Assembly: GCF_029581195.1 (NCBI RefSeq)
Contig: NZ_CP120737.1
Coordinates: 3,201,001-3,265,000 of the forward strand
Reading direction: 5' to 3'
Source of the DNA: Solwaraspora sp. WMMD791
GTDB lineage: Bacteria > Actinomycetota > Actinomycetes > Mycobacteriales > Micromonosporaceae
DNA: 64,000 nt
In this document: in pieces, positions 21,085-30,334 of the stretch
How the letters are laid out: each line of letters begins with the position of its first letter
Numbering within the stretch: the first letter of the stretch is position 1
Notes under the pieces: generated by a model
What the model was told of the DNA's origin: nothing
Database searches by the model: none
The model's input: only the letters and a program-made list of their open reading frames with translations
Position numbers and translations under genes: made by a program

Positions 21085-21111
21085 GACTGCTCCTCGCCCG
21101 CGAAACCGCAC

Positions 21112-21128
21112 TATCAAAGTGATATCAC
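21112..21128. promoter_or_regulatory. Palindromic operator candidate upstream of SPFH gene
   Basis: Two overlapping dyads lie 28-44 bp before the SPFH start: TATCA-N3-TGATA (21112-21124) and the perfect 10-bp GTGATATCAC (21119-21128). The AT-rich palindrome is conspicuous in GC-rich DNA and could be bound by the co-transcribed ribbon-helix-helix protein. Confidence 0.5.
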
Positions 21129-21167
21129 GATGCTAGCAGACCGGTGCCCGGACCGGATCCGCCGGAA

Positions 21168-22397
21168 TCAACGGGTGTCGGCTGCGGCCACCGCCAGCGG
21201 CAGCCGCCGGGTCACCAGCCACCAGCCGATGGCGTACGTCACGGTCACCAGACCGCAGCCGGCCAGGATGACCCGGATGTCCACGGTGTCGATGACGCTG
21301 GCCACCACCAGTTGGCTGACCGAGATCGCCAGCGTCGCCAGCATCAGGTCGGCGGCGAACACCCGGCCACGCAGCCGGTCCGGCACGACGGCCTGCAGGG
21401 CGTAGTTGGACAGCACCCAGTTGCTGCCGCCCCCCAGGTGTGCCAGGAACACCAACGCCAGCACCAGCGGGAACCAGCTGATCAACGCGATGCCGGTGTA
21501 GGACAACCCGTACACCGACATCGAGGCCGCCAACGCCGTCAGCAGCCAGCGCCGCCGGTTGAGCACCGGACGCATGAGCAGTGGTCCCACCACCGCACCG
21601 GCACCGCGCACCGCGAACAGCAGTCCGGTGCCGATCGCCCCGACCCCGTACACGCCGGCGAGCAGCGGGAACAACGTGAGTACGCCGTTGCCGAGGCCGA
21701 CCGCGCTCTTGGCGGTGACCAGGGCCAGCACCTGCGGGCGACGACCAATGTAGACCAGGGTCTCGCGGATCGCGGCAAGGGTGCGCAACGCCGGCTCCGA
21801 GCTGTCCCGTGGGGCCTGCATCGGCCGGCGGATGGTGGCGGTGAATCCGGCCGCCACCATCAGCGCGGCCGCCGCGATCCAGAAGCAGGCGTACGGGCCG
21901 ACGGCGGCGCTGACCAGGCCGCCGGCCGATGCGCCGACGATCGCCATCGTGCCCCACGCGGAGCCGGCGAACACGTTCGCGGCGGGCAGTTCCTCGGCCG
22001 AGACCACGTTCGGCAGCGCGGCCTGGGCGGCCGGTGAGTAGCAGGACTTCGCCACGGCGAGCGCGGCCACGGCGGCCAGCGCGAGCCAGGCGGTGCCCGA
22101 CGAGCGCACCCCGAGCAGCAGCAGTACGGCCACCACCGCCGCCAGGTTCGCCAGGATCAGGATGCGTCGGCGGTCGAACCGGTCGGCCAGGGTCCCGGTG
22201 AACGGCAGCATCAGGGCGTGGATGCCGGTGTCGGCGGCGAGGACCAGAGCTCCCCAGACACCACTGCCGGTCAACTCCGGCAAGAGCACCAGCAGCGGAA
22301 CCATGACGAACCAGTCGGCACCGAACATCACCAGCTCGGCGCTGAGCAGCCGACGGAAGTCACGATTGCCGGTAAGGACCGCTAACGGTGAGGCCAC
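21168..22397 (-). CDS. MFS transporter, probable drug exporter
   Basis: A 409-aa major facilitator with about 12 hydrophobic helices. It contains the loop 2-3 motif GTLADRFDRRRIL typical of the family, and the frame ending VTRRLPLAV is cytoplasmic. The organisation resembles the enterobactin exporter/macrolide efflux (EntS/Mef-like) group, but the substrate is unknown. The start is GTG at 22397. It is downstream of the RND gene on the same strand, with a hairpin between them. Confidence 0.85.
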   Translation of the reverse strand: MASPLAVLTGNRDFRRLLSAELVMFGADWFVMVPLLVLLPELTGSGVWGALVLAADTGIHALMLPFTGTLADRFDRRRILILANLAAVVAVLLLLGVRSSGTAWLALAAVAALAVAKSCYSPAAQAALPNVVSAEELPAANVFAGSAWGTMAIVGASAGGLVSAAVGPYACFWIAAAALMVAAGFTATIRRPMQAPRDSSEPALRTLAAIRETLVYIGRRPQVLALVTAKSAVGLGNGVLTLFPLLAGVYGVGAIGTGLLFAVRGAGAVVGPLLMRPVLNRRRWLLTALAASMSVYGLSYTGIALISWFPLVLALVFLAHLGGGSNWVLSNYALQAVVPDRLRGRVFAADLMLATLAISVSQLVVASVIDTVDIRVILAGCGLVTVTYAIGWWLVTRRLPLAVAAADTR

Positions 22398-22476
22398 GTA
22401 CCGGCACCCTACCGACCGGGGCCCGGACAGCGACCGGAATGTGATCTGCGTGACTGGCACCGGCGGCCAGGCAGGG

Positions 22477-22513
22477 CGGGCGGGCCCCCGTGGCGATCTC
22501 GGGGACCCGCCCG
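22477..22513. terminator. Terminator after the RND exporter gene
   Basis: A 14-bp GC-rich stem with one mismatch (22477-22490 with 22500-22513) and a 9-nt loop, placed 6 bp beyond the RND stop codon and about 80 bp before the MFS start. Confidence 0.7.
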
Positions 22514-22518
22514 TCAGC

Positions 22519-25500
22519 TCAGCTGTCCGCCGGTGGCAGCGGCGACTTGCGGCTCTTCGGCAGCTTCAGCACCTCGAACTGGTCGGTGCCGTCGACCAGG
22601 GCCGCCGACGGCCGGGCCGGTGGCGCGGCCACCGGTGAGCTGCGCTCCGCCGTACCGCCGGGGGTCGACGCCCGGTCGGCCGGGGCGTCGGCGGCCGACC
22701 GCTCGCCGGCCGCGTCCGTCGGCTCGGTGTCGGTGCCACCGGACCGGGCCGCGCCGCGGCGCTCCCGCCAGCGTTCCTTGGTCCCCTCGACCATCGTGTA
22801 AAGGGTCGGCACCAGCACCAGGGTGAGCAGGGTCGAGCTGAACAGACCGCCGATCACCACGATCGCCAGCGGCTGGCCGATGAAGCCGGCCACCCCGGTC
22901 AGCCCCAGCGCCATCGGCGTCAGCGCGCAGATGGTCGCGATCGCGGTCATCAGGATCGGTCGCAGCCGTCGCCGGCCGCCCTCCACCACCGCCTGGGCCA
23001 CACTCATGCCCTGTTCGCGGTACTGGTTGATCAGGTCCATCAGCACGATCGCGTTGGTCACCACGATGCCGACCAGCATCAGCGCCCCGATCAGCGCCGG
23101 CACGCCCATCGGCGTACCGGTGACGACCAGCAGACCGATCGCGCCGGTCGCCGCGAACGGCACCGACACCAGCAGGATCAGCGGCTGGATCAGGCTGCGG
23201 AACGTCGCCACCATGATCACGAAGACGATGGCGATCGCGGCGAGCAACGCCAGGCCGAGGTCGGCGAACGCCTCCGCCTGGTCGGCGCTGACCCCACCGA
23301 TGGTGTACGTCACACCCGTCGGCAGCGACAGCCCGTCGAGCCGTTCGGTCAGGTCGGCGCTGGTCTGCCCGACGTTCGAGCCGGTCGCGGTGCCGGTGAC
23401 GGTGGCGCTGCGTTCGCCGTCCATCCGGTTGATCTGCACCGGGCCGGTGACCTCGACGATCTCCGCCAACGCGCTCAGCGGCACCGGGCCGATCGGCAGC
23501 GCGGCCAGCTCCTCGACCGAGGCGGGGGTGGCGGTCGGGCTGAGCAGCACACTCATCCGCTCGCCGTCGAGGGTGACCTCACCCAGCGGGCTGCCCCGGA
23601 ACGCCTGGGCGACGATCTGCCCGATCGCGGCTTCGGTGAGCCCGGCGCCGGCCGCAGCCGCCCGGTCGATGCGGACCTCCAGCCGGGTGGCGTCGGCGGC
23701 CAGCGAGGTGGTCACGTCGGCGACGTCCGGCGTCTGCGCCATCGCGGCCCGGACCCGTTCGGTGGCGGTCGCCAGATCGTCCGGGTCGTTGGCCTGCACG
23801 ACGACCTGCAGCTGGTTGGTGCTGGCACCGCCCGGGCCGCCACCGGCGGCGCCGACGGTGATCTCACCGAGGGAGTCGCGACCGGCGAAGGCGTCCCGCA
23901 GCTGCTGCTGCAGGGCCACGTTGTCGGTGCCCTCGGTCAGGGTGATCGAGTAGCTGGCCGTGGTGGCGCCGCCGCTGCCGGCGAACGGGTTGCTGCTGTT
24001 GCCGATGGAGACCTGGTAGGACTCGATCCCGTCGGTGCGGGCCAACTCGCGCTCCACCTGGCGGGCGGCGGCGTCGACCGCCGTCAGGCTGGTGCCGACC
24101 GGCAGCTCCTGACGCATGCTCAGGGTGTCCTGGCCGGCGTCGTCGATGAAGTTGGTCTCCAGCCGGGTGCCCAGTGCGAAGGTGCCCAGCAGCACCGCCA
24201 GGCCGATGCCGACGGTCGCCCAGCGCCGGGTGGTGGCGAACCGGATCACCGGCAGGTAGCCGCGCTGCAGCGGGTTGCGCAGCTCCTTCGCCTCGGCCTG
24301 CTCGCGGACGGCGTCGACGTCGGTGCCGGCGGCGGCCGGCTTGAGGAACCAGTACGCCAGCACCGGAATGATCGTCAGGGAGACCAGCAGCGAGGCGAGC
24401 AGAGCGACGGTGACGGTGATCGCGAACGGGGCGAACAGCTGGCCGACGAACCCGCCGACGATGGCGATCGGGGCGAAGACCGCCACCGTGGCCAGCGTCG
24501 AGGAGGTGACCGCGCCGGAGACCTCCCGCACGCCGGTGAGGATCGCCGTACGCCGGTCCTCGCCGTACTCCAGATGTCGTTTGATGTTCTCCAGGACGAC
24601 GATCGAGTCGTCCACCACCCGACCGACCGAGATGGTCAACGCGCCCAGGGTGAGCAGGTTGAGCGAGTAGTCGCCGATCCAGAGCGCGATCAGCGCGATG
24701 AGCACCGACAGCGGGATCGAGACGGCGGTGACGATGGTGGACCGTACCGAGAGCAGGAAGACCAGGATGACCAGGACCGCCATCACCAGGCCGAGCAGGC
24801 CTTCGGTGGTCAGCGCCTCGATCGAGCGCTCGACGAACGGCGCCTGGTCGAAGACCACGACGAGTTCGGTGTCGGCCGCGTCGCCCAGCTCGGCGAGCCG
24901 GTCGCGGATCTCGTGCGAGATGCCGACCGCGTCGCCGTCCGGGCCGGCGGTGACCGCGATGCCGAGGCTGACCGCGCCGTTGGTCCGGGTGATGGAGGTG
25001 GCCGGCGAGGTCTGCTCGCTGATCTCGGCGACCTCGTCCAACCGTACGGGTGCCCGCCCGGCCGTGCTCAGGAAGATCGCGCCGAGGTCCTCGATGGTCT
25101 CGATCCGGGTGCCGACCTGCACGGTGAGGGTCTGGTCGTCCTCGGTCAGGGTGCCGGCCGGGATGGTGACGCCGTTGGCCCGCAGGGCGGCGCTGATCGC
25201 GCCCGGGTCGTAGCCGGCGGCGGTCAACGCGGGATAGTTCGGGGTGATCGCGACGATCTGCTCGCTGGCCCCGGTGACGTCGACGGCGCGTACCCCGTCG
25301 ATGCCCTCCAGCTCGGGTACGACGGTCTCGCTGAGCCGGCGGGACAGCTCCTGCTGCTCGTCGTCGGCGCCGGTGGCGGCGAGCACCACGGCGGGCAGGT
25401 CGTCGGTGCTGCCGGCGAAGACCACCGGGTCGACGCCGTCGGGCAGCTGCGCCCCGATCCGGTTGAGCGCGGTCTCCAGGTCGTTGACCGCGGCGTCGAG

Positions 25501-25803
25501 GTCGGTGCCGAAGGCGAACTCGATCTGGACGGTCGCGAAGCCTTCGCTGGAGGTGGAGGTGACGCTCTCCACGTCCGACACGGCGGCGACGGCGTTCTCG
25601 ACCGGCTCGGTGACCTGCGCCTCGACGATCTCCGGCGCGGCGCCAGGAAAGACGGCGCTGACGAACGCGGCCGGGAACTCCAGCGAGGGCAGGAGCTGCT
25701 GTTTGAGCGTCGGGATCGTGAACGCGCCGAACAGCGTGATCACGACCGCGACGAGCGCGACGAGGCCCCGGTTGGCGAGGCTGAGTCTGGCGAGCAACGA
25801 CAT
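22519..25803 (-). CDS. RND-family efflux permease (AcrB/HAE1-like)
   Basis: A 1094-aa RND permease with the duplicated architecture of AcrB. There is one N-terminal helix (LVALVAVVITLFGAFTIP), a large extracytoplasmic loop (about 35-330), six helices, a second loop (about 530-830), then five to six helices. Motifs such as GRVVDDSIVVLENIKRHLE and VGIVVTNAIVLMDLINQYRE mark the conserved fourth and tenth helices; the aspartates of the proton relay lie in the first. A charged cytoplasmic tail follows. ATG at 25803 is used, with AGGAG upstream. No membrane-fusion or outer-membrane partner is nearby. A divergent MarR gene likely controls it. Confidence 0.92.
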   Translation of the reverse strand: MSLLARLSLANRGLVALVAVVITLFGAFTIPTLKQQLLPSLEFPAAFVSAVFPGAAPEIVEAQVTEPVENAVAAVSDVESVTSTSSEGFATVQIEFAFGTDLDAAVNDLETALNRIGAQLPDGVDPVVFAGSTDDLPAVVLAATGADDEQQELSRRLSETVVPELEGIDGVRAVDVTGASEQIVAITPNYPALTAAGYDPGAISAALRANGVTIPAGTLTEDDQTLTVQVGTRIETIEDLGAIFLSTAGRAPVRLDEVAEISEQTSPATSITRTNGAVSLGIAVTAGPDGDAVGISHEIRDRLAELGDAADTELVVVFDQAPFVERSIEALTTEGLLGLVMAVLVILVFLLSVRSTIVTAVSIPLSVLIALIALWIGDYSLNLLTLGALTISVGRVVDDSIVVLENIKRHLEYGEDRRTAILTGVREVSGAVTSSTLATVAVFAPIAIVGGFVGQLFAPFAITVTVALLASLLVSLTIIPVLAYWFLKPAAAGTDVDAVREQAEAKELRNPLQRGYLPVIRFATTRRWATVGIGLAVLLGTFALGTRLETNFIDDAGQDTLSMRQELPVGTSLTAVDAAARQVERELARTDGIESYQVSIGNSSNPFAGSGGATTASYSITLTEGTDNVALQQQLRDAFAGRDSLGEITVGAAGGGPGGASTNQLQVVVQANDPDDLATATERVRAAMAQTPDVADVTTSLAADATRLEVRIDRAAAAGAGLTEAAIGQIVAQAFRGSPLGEVTLDGERMSVLLSPTATPASVEELAALPIGPVPLSALAEIVEVTGPVQINRMDGERSATVTGTATGSNVGQTSADLTERLDGLSLPTGVTYTIGGVSADQAEAFADLGLALLAAIAIVFVIMVATFRSLIQPLILLVSVPFAATGAIGLLVVTGTPMGVPALIGALMLVGIVVTNAIVLMDLINQYREQGMSVAQAVVEGGRRRLRPILMTAIATICALTPMALGLTGVAGFIGQPLAIVVIGGLFSSTLLTLVLVPTLYTMVEGTKERWRERRGAARSGGTDTEPTDAAGERSAADAPADRASTPGGTAERSSPVAAPPARPSAALVDGTDQFEVLKLPKSRKSPLPPADS

Positions 25804-25863
25804 GTGCGGGCTCACTCCTGGGAAGGGGTCCTGCGGCGGGATACGGGAGAATACTTTGGCCAA

Positions 25864-25878
25864 GGCTAACAGTTAGCC
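25864..25878. promoter_or_regulatory. MarR operator candidate
   Basis: Perfect 15-bp palindrome GGCTAAC-A-GTTAGCC in the 153-bp divergent region, 61 bp before the RND start and 79 bp before the marR start. Size and symmetry fit a MarR-family operator, so the MarR protein probably represses both genes. Confidence 0.7.
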
Positions 25879-25956
25879 TCATATGGAGTTGTTGGGATAG
25901 CCTTCGCGGCACGACGGGCGGCCCGCCCGCGTCGGACGACGGTAGAGGGAGCGCAG

Positions 25957-26502
25957 GTGACCCAGCGGGACGAACTGATCGACCAGATCATGGCGACCCA
26001 CCGTCGACTGCAGTTGCTGTTCGCCTCCGACCGCTCCGACCCGCTGTTCGACGCGCAGCTGACCGTGCCGCAGCTGAAGATACTGCTCCTGCTCTACCTG
26101 CACGGCAGCACCTCGGGCCAGGAGTTGAGCCAGGTGCTCGGGGTCCGGATGGCCACCGTCACCGGCATCGTCGACCGCCTCGTGGCGCACCGGCTCGTCG
26201 GCCGCCGCGAGGATCCACAGGACCGCCGGGTCCGGCGGGTCGAACTCACCGACGACGGGCGGGACCTGATCGACCGGATCGTCACCGCCGGCACCGACCG
26301 GCACGCCCGGCTGCTGGCCCGGCTGGACACCGACGAACTGCGTACCGTCGCGGCGGCGGCCCGACTGATGGTCGACGCCGCCGAGGCCGACCTGGCAGAG
26401 ACCGACGGCGCGGCCGGTCGGCCGCGGCCGGCAGGTGCCTGCGGTACGCCTCCGCCCGTACCGCCGGGGTCAGGCCAGGTCGAGCGCGCGGGCGGCGAGT
26501 AG
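25957..26502 (+). CDS. MarR-family transcriptional regulator
   Basis: A 181-aa winged-helix regulator. The DNA-binding part spans about residues 35-105, with [20 protein letters not shown], the recognition helix in [20 protein letters not shown] and the wing [15 protein letters not shown]. Dimerisation helices flank it. GTG at 25957 has GAGGGAG upstream. It is transcribed divergently from the RND exporter and is the probable ligand-responsive repressor. Its last 33 bp overlap the 3' end of the convergent thrC. Confidence 0.92.
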   Translation: MTQRDELIDQIMATHRRLQLLFASDRSDPLFDAQLTVPQLKILLLLYLHGSTSGQELSQVLGVRMATVTGIVDRLVAHRLVGRREDPQDRRVRRVELTDDGRDLIDRIVTAGTDRHARLLARLDTDELRTVAAAARLMVDAAEADLAETDGAAGRPRPAGACGTPPPVPPGSGQVERAGGE

Positions 26503-27519
26503 CGGATCGTTGCCGATGGTCGTCGGCGCCGGCGCGGTGGAGATCGCCCACTCCGGATCCTTGAGGCCGTGCCCGGTCACCGTGCAGACCACCGTCGACC
26601 CGGCCGGCACCTTCCCGGCCGCGGCGACCTGCAGCAGCCCGGCCACGCTCGCCGCGCTGGCCAGCTCGACGAAGACACCGACCTCCCGGGCGAGCAACCG
26701 GTACGCCGCCAGGATGTCCCGGTCGGTGACCGCGTCGATCAACCCGCCGGACGTGTCCCGGGCGTCGAGGGCCTTGGTCCAGCTCGCCGGGTTGCCGATC
26801 CGGATCGCGGTGGCGATCGTCGACGGCGCGCGGACCACCTCACCGGTGACGATCGGCGCGGCGCCGGAGGCCTGGAAGCCGAACATCTTCGGCGTACGGG
26901 TGGCGTTGCCGGCCTCGAGATCCTCGACGTAACCCATCCAGTAGGCGCTGATGTTGCCGGCGTTGCCGACCGGCAGACAGTGGATGTCCGGGGCGTCACC
27001 GAGCCCGGCGACGATCTCGAACGCGGCGGTCTTCTGCCCGTGCAGCCGGAAGATGTTGACCGAGTTGACCAGCGCCACCGGGTAGTCCTGGGCGAGCTTG
27101 GACGCCATCGCCAGGCAGTCGTCGAAGTTGCCGTCGACCTGCAGCAGCTTCGCCCCGTGCACCAGCGCCTGGGCCAGCTTGCCGAGCGCGATCTTGCCCT
27201 GCGGCACGAGCACCGCGCAGGTCAGGCCGGCCCGGGCCGCGTACGCCGCCGCTGACGCGCTGGTGTTGCCGGTGGAGGCGCAGATGATCGCCTTGTTGCC
27301 CTCCTCGACCGCCTTGGAGACCGCCATCGTCATGCCCCGGTCCTTGAACGACCCGGTCGGGTTCGCCCCTTCGACCTTGAGGTAGACGTCGGCACCGACC
27401 CGGTCGGAGAGCACCGGCGCCGGCAGCAGCGGCGTGTTCCCCTCATGGAGGGTGATCACCGGCGTGGCGTCGCCGACCGGCAACCGGTCCCGGTACGCCT
27501 CGATCAGACCCCGCCACAT
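26470..27519 (-). CDS. thrC: Threonine synthase
   Basis: PLP-dependent threonine synthase (349 aa) converting O-phosphohomoserine to threonine. The cofactor lysine is K59 in [11 protein letters not shown], and the phosphate-binding loop is VGNAGNIS ([15 protein letters not shown]). ATG at 27519 follows AGGAGGTTGCC. It lies 40 bp downstream of hom and probably forms an operon with it. The homoserine kinase gene that supplies its substrate is 6.9 kb away. Confidence 0.97.
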   Translation of the reverse strand: MWRGLIEAYRDRLPVGDATPVITLHEGNTPLLPAPVLSDRVGADVYLKVEGANPTGSFKDRGMTMAVSKAVEEGNKAIICASTGNTSASAAAYAARAGLTCAVLVPQGKIALGKLAQALVHGAKLLQVDGNFDDCLAMASKLAQDYPVALVNSVNIFRLHGQKTAAFEIVAGLGDAPDIHCLPVGNAGNISAYWMGYVEDLEAGNATRTPKMFGFQASGAAPIVTGEVVRAPSTIATAIRIGNPASWTKALDARDTSGGLIDAVTDRDILAAYRLLAREVGVFVELASAASVAGLLQVAAAGKVPAGSTVVCTVTGHGLKDPEWAISTAPAPTTIGNDPLLAARALDLA

Positions 27520-27559
27520 GGCAACCTCCTCGACTTGGCCGGCACAGCGTACCGGCTGC

Positions 27560-28864
27560 TTACTGGCCGCCCTCGACCCGCAGCACGCTGGCGATGGACC
27601 GGACGATGTCCAGGCCGCGCAGCTCCTCGACGGTCGCGGCCAGCGCGGCGTCCGGAGCCCGGTGGGTGACGATCACCAGGCTGGCGTCGGCCTCCCGACC
27701 GGACTGGCGCACCGTGGCGATCGACACGTCGTGGCGGGCGAAGACCCCGGCGACGGCGGCCAGCACCCCGGCGCGGTCGGCCACGTCCAGGCTGATGTGG
27801 TAGCGGGTGACCGCCTCCCCCATCGGGCGGATCGGCAGATCGGCGTAGGCCGACTCGCTCGCCGCGCGTACCCCGGCGAGCCGGTTGCGGGCCACCGCGA
27901 CGATGTCACCGAGCACGGCGCTGGCGGTCGGCGCCCCGCCGGCGCCCCGGCCGTAGAACATCAGCTGGCCGGCGGCGACCGCCTCGACGAAGACCGCGTT
28001 GAAGGCGTCGCCGACGCTGGCCAGCGGGTGGCTGCGCGGGATCATCGCCGGATGCACCCGGACGCTGACCGACTCGGTGCCGTCGGCACCCGGGCCCCGC
28101 TCGGCGATGCAGAGCAGCTTGATGGTGCAGCCCATCGCCTTGGCGCTGGCCATGTCGGCGGCGCTGACCTCGGTGATGCCCTCCCGGTGCACGTCGGCGG
28201 CGCCGACGCGGGTGTGGAAGGCCAGGGAGGCGAGGATGGCCGCCTTGGCGGCGGCGTCGAAGCCCTCGACGTCGGCGGTCGGGTCGGCTTCGGCGTACCC
28301 GAGGGCGGTCGCCTCCTCCAGCGCCTCGGTGAAGCTGGCGCCGGTGGCGTCCATTCCGGACAGGATGAAGTTGGTGGTGCCGTTGACGATGCCGGTGACC
28401 CGGGTGATCGAATCGCCGTGCAGGGATTCGCGCAGCGGGCGCAGCAGCGGGATGGCCCCGGCCACCGACGCCTCGTAGTACAGGTCGGCACCGCCGGCGG
28501 CGGCGGCGTCGTGCAGGGTCCCGCCGTCCTCGGCGAGCAGGGCCTTGTTCGCGGTGACCGCGCTCTTGCCGGCGCGCAGCGCCTCGACGAGCCAGGTACG
28601 GGCCGGTTCGATCCCGCCGACGACCTCCACCACCACGTCGACGTCGTCGCGCTTGACCAGCCCGAGCGCGTCGGTGGTGAACAACGCCGGGTCGACCGGC
28701 AGGTCGCCACGGGACCGGTTCGGCCGCCGTACGGCGATCCCGGCGATCTCGACCGGTGCCCCGATCCGGGCGGCGAGGTCGGCGGACTGCTCGTGCAGCA
28801 GCCGCACCACCTCGGCACCCACCGTGCCGCAACCCAGCAGCGCCAGCCGTACCGGCTTAACCAT
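27560..28864 (-). CDS. hom: Homoserine dehydrogenase
   Basis: NAD(P)-dependent homoserine dehydrogenase (434 aa), which reduces aspartate semialdehyde on the branch to threonine and methionine. The Rossmann motif GCGTVG is at residues 11-16. The catalytic region includes [12 protein letters not shown] and [15 protein letters not shown]-terminal ACT domain (about 355-434) suggests feedback inhibition by threonine. ATG at 28864 is chosen over GTG at 28870. It is followed by thrC and preceded by lysA in the same orientation. Confidence 0.97.
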   Translation of the reverse strand: MVKPVRLALLGCGTVGAEVVRLLHEQSADLAARIGAPVEIAGIAVRRPNRSRGDLPVDPALFTTDALGLVKRDDVDVVVEVVGGIEPARTWLVEALRAGKSAVTANKALLAEDGGTLHDAAAAGGADLYYEASVAGAIPLLRPLRESLHGDSITRVTGIVNGTTNFILSGMDATGASFTEALEEATALGYAEADPTADVEGFDAAAKAAILASLAFHTRVGAADVHREGITEVSAADMASAKAMGCTIKLLCIAERGPGADGTESVSVRVHPAMIPRSHPLASVGDAFNAVFVEAVAAGQLMFYGRGAGGAPTASAVLGDIVAVARNRLAGVRAASESAYADLPIRPMGEAVTRYHISLDVADRAGVLAAVAGVFARHDVSIATVRQSGREADASLVIVTHRAPDAALAATVEELRGLDIVRSIASVLRVEGGQ

Positions 28865-28900
28865 GCTCACCCCATACCTCGCGACCGCGCGCCACGCGCG

Positions 28901-30286
28901 CTATCCCACGTCCAGTGCCAGCAGATCGTCCTCGGTCTCCCGGCGGACGATCACCCGGGCCGCGCCGTCGCGGACCGCGATCACCGGCGGCCGGGGCACA
29001 TGGTTGTAGTTGCTCGCCATGCTCCGGCAGTACGCCCCTGTGCCCGGCACCGCCAGAAGATCTCCCGGCTGCACGTCGGCGGGCAGGAATTCATCCTTCA
29101 CTACGATGTCCCCGGACTCACAATGCTTTCCCACCACGCGGGCCAGGACCGGCGGCGCCGCCGAGGCCCGGGAGGCGAGAGTCGCCGAGTAGGAGGCGTC
29201 GTAGAGGGCGGTCCGGATGTTGTCGCTCATCCCGCCGTCGACGCTGACGTAGCTGCGGATGCCGTCGACGTCCTTGACCGTGCCGACCTGGTAGAGGGTG
29301 AACACCGCCGGGCCGACGATCGCCCGACCCGGCTCCACCGACAGGTGCGGCACGGCCAGCCGCAGTGCCTCGCACTCGCTGTCGACGATCTTGTTCATCC
29401 GCTTGGCCAGGTCGTGGGCGGGCGCCGGATCGTCCTGGGTGGTGTAGGCGATGCCGAACCCGCCGCCGAGGTCCAGCTCCGGCAGCTCCACGCCCCGGGC
29501 GTCGCGGATCTGTGCCTGCAACGCCAGCACCCGCCGGGCGGACACCTCGAACCCGCTGGCGTCGAAGATCTGCGAACCGATGTGCGAGTGCAGCCCCCGC
29601 AGCTCCAGCACACCCTCGTCGAGGATCCGGGCGGCCGCCTCGAAGGCCGCCCCGCCGGCCAGTGAGAAGCCGAACTTCTGGTCCTCGTGGGCGGTGGCGA
29701 TGAACTCGTGGGTGTGCGCCTCCACCCCGACCGTCACCCGGACCAGCACCTTCGGCCGGACCTGCCGGTCACGGGCCAGCGCGGTCAGCCGGTCGATCTC
29801 GTCGAACGAGTCGACGATGATCCGGCCCACCCCGGCGTCCAGCGCCCGGGTCAGCTCGGCGACGCTCTTGTTGTTGCCGTGGAACCCGATCCGCTCCGGC
29901 GGCATCCCGGCCGACAACGCCACCGCCAGCTCACCGCCGGTGCAGACGTCCAGGTGCAGGCCCTCCTCGGCGATGATGCGCACCACCGCCCGGCACAGGA
30001 ACGCCTTGCCGGCGTAGTAGACGTCCTGGCCGGCGAAGGCGGCCCGGAAGTCGCGGCAGCGGGCCCGCAGGTCCTCCTCGTCGAGCAGGTACGCCGGGGT
30101 GCCGTACTCGGCGGCCAGGTCCCGCACGTCCCGGCCGCCGACGGTGAGCGCCCCGGCGTCCGCGCGGGTCACCGTCCGCGGCCACAGCTGCGGCAGCAGG
30201 GAGTTGACGTCGTCCGGGGTACGCAGCCAGCCCGGCCCCCGGCTGCCGAGGTCACCGTGCAGGGCCCCGGCCTCGTGTGCGCGCAC
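28901..30286 (-). CDS. lysA: Diaminopimelate decarboxylase
   Basis: PLP enzyme (461 aa) that decarboxylates meso-diaminopimelate to lysine. The PLP lysine is K94 in VYYAGKAFLC. Further signatures are HGNNKS, GLHSHIGSQIFD, GGGFGIAY and the C-terminal CESGDIV with the active-site cysteine. The first 45 residues are extra compared with E. coli but common in actinobacteria. The start is GTG at 30286. It lies between argS (48 bp) and hom (36 bp) in an apparent operon. Confidence 0.97.
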   Translation of the reverse strand: MRAHEAGALHGDLGSRGPGWLRTPDDVNSLLPQLWPRTVTRADAGALTVGGRDVRDLAAEYGTPAYLLDEEDLRARCRDFRAAFAGQDVYYAGKAFLCRAVVRIIAEEGLHLDVCTGGELAVALSAGMPPERIGFHGNNKSVAELTRALDAGVGRIIVDSFDEIDRLTALARDRQVRPKVLVRVTVGVEAHTHEFIATAHEDQKFGFSLAGGAAFEAAARILDEGVLELRGLHSHIGSQIFDASGFEVSARRVLALQAQIRDARGVELPELDLGGGFGIAYTTQDDPAPAHDLAKRMNKIVDSECEALRLAVPHLSVEPGRAIVGPAVFTLYQVGTVKDVDGIRSYVSVDGGMSDNIRTALYDASYSATLASRASAAPPVLARVVGKHCESGDIVVKDEFLPADVQPGDLLAVPGTGAYCRSMASNYNHVPRPPVIAVRDGAARVIVRRETEDDLLALDVG

Positions 30287-30334
30287 GGCACTACCGTCCT
30301 TCGTCGTTCATGGGTCTGGGTCCGTCGGCCCGGT

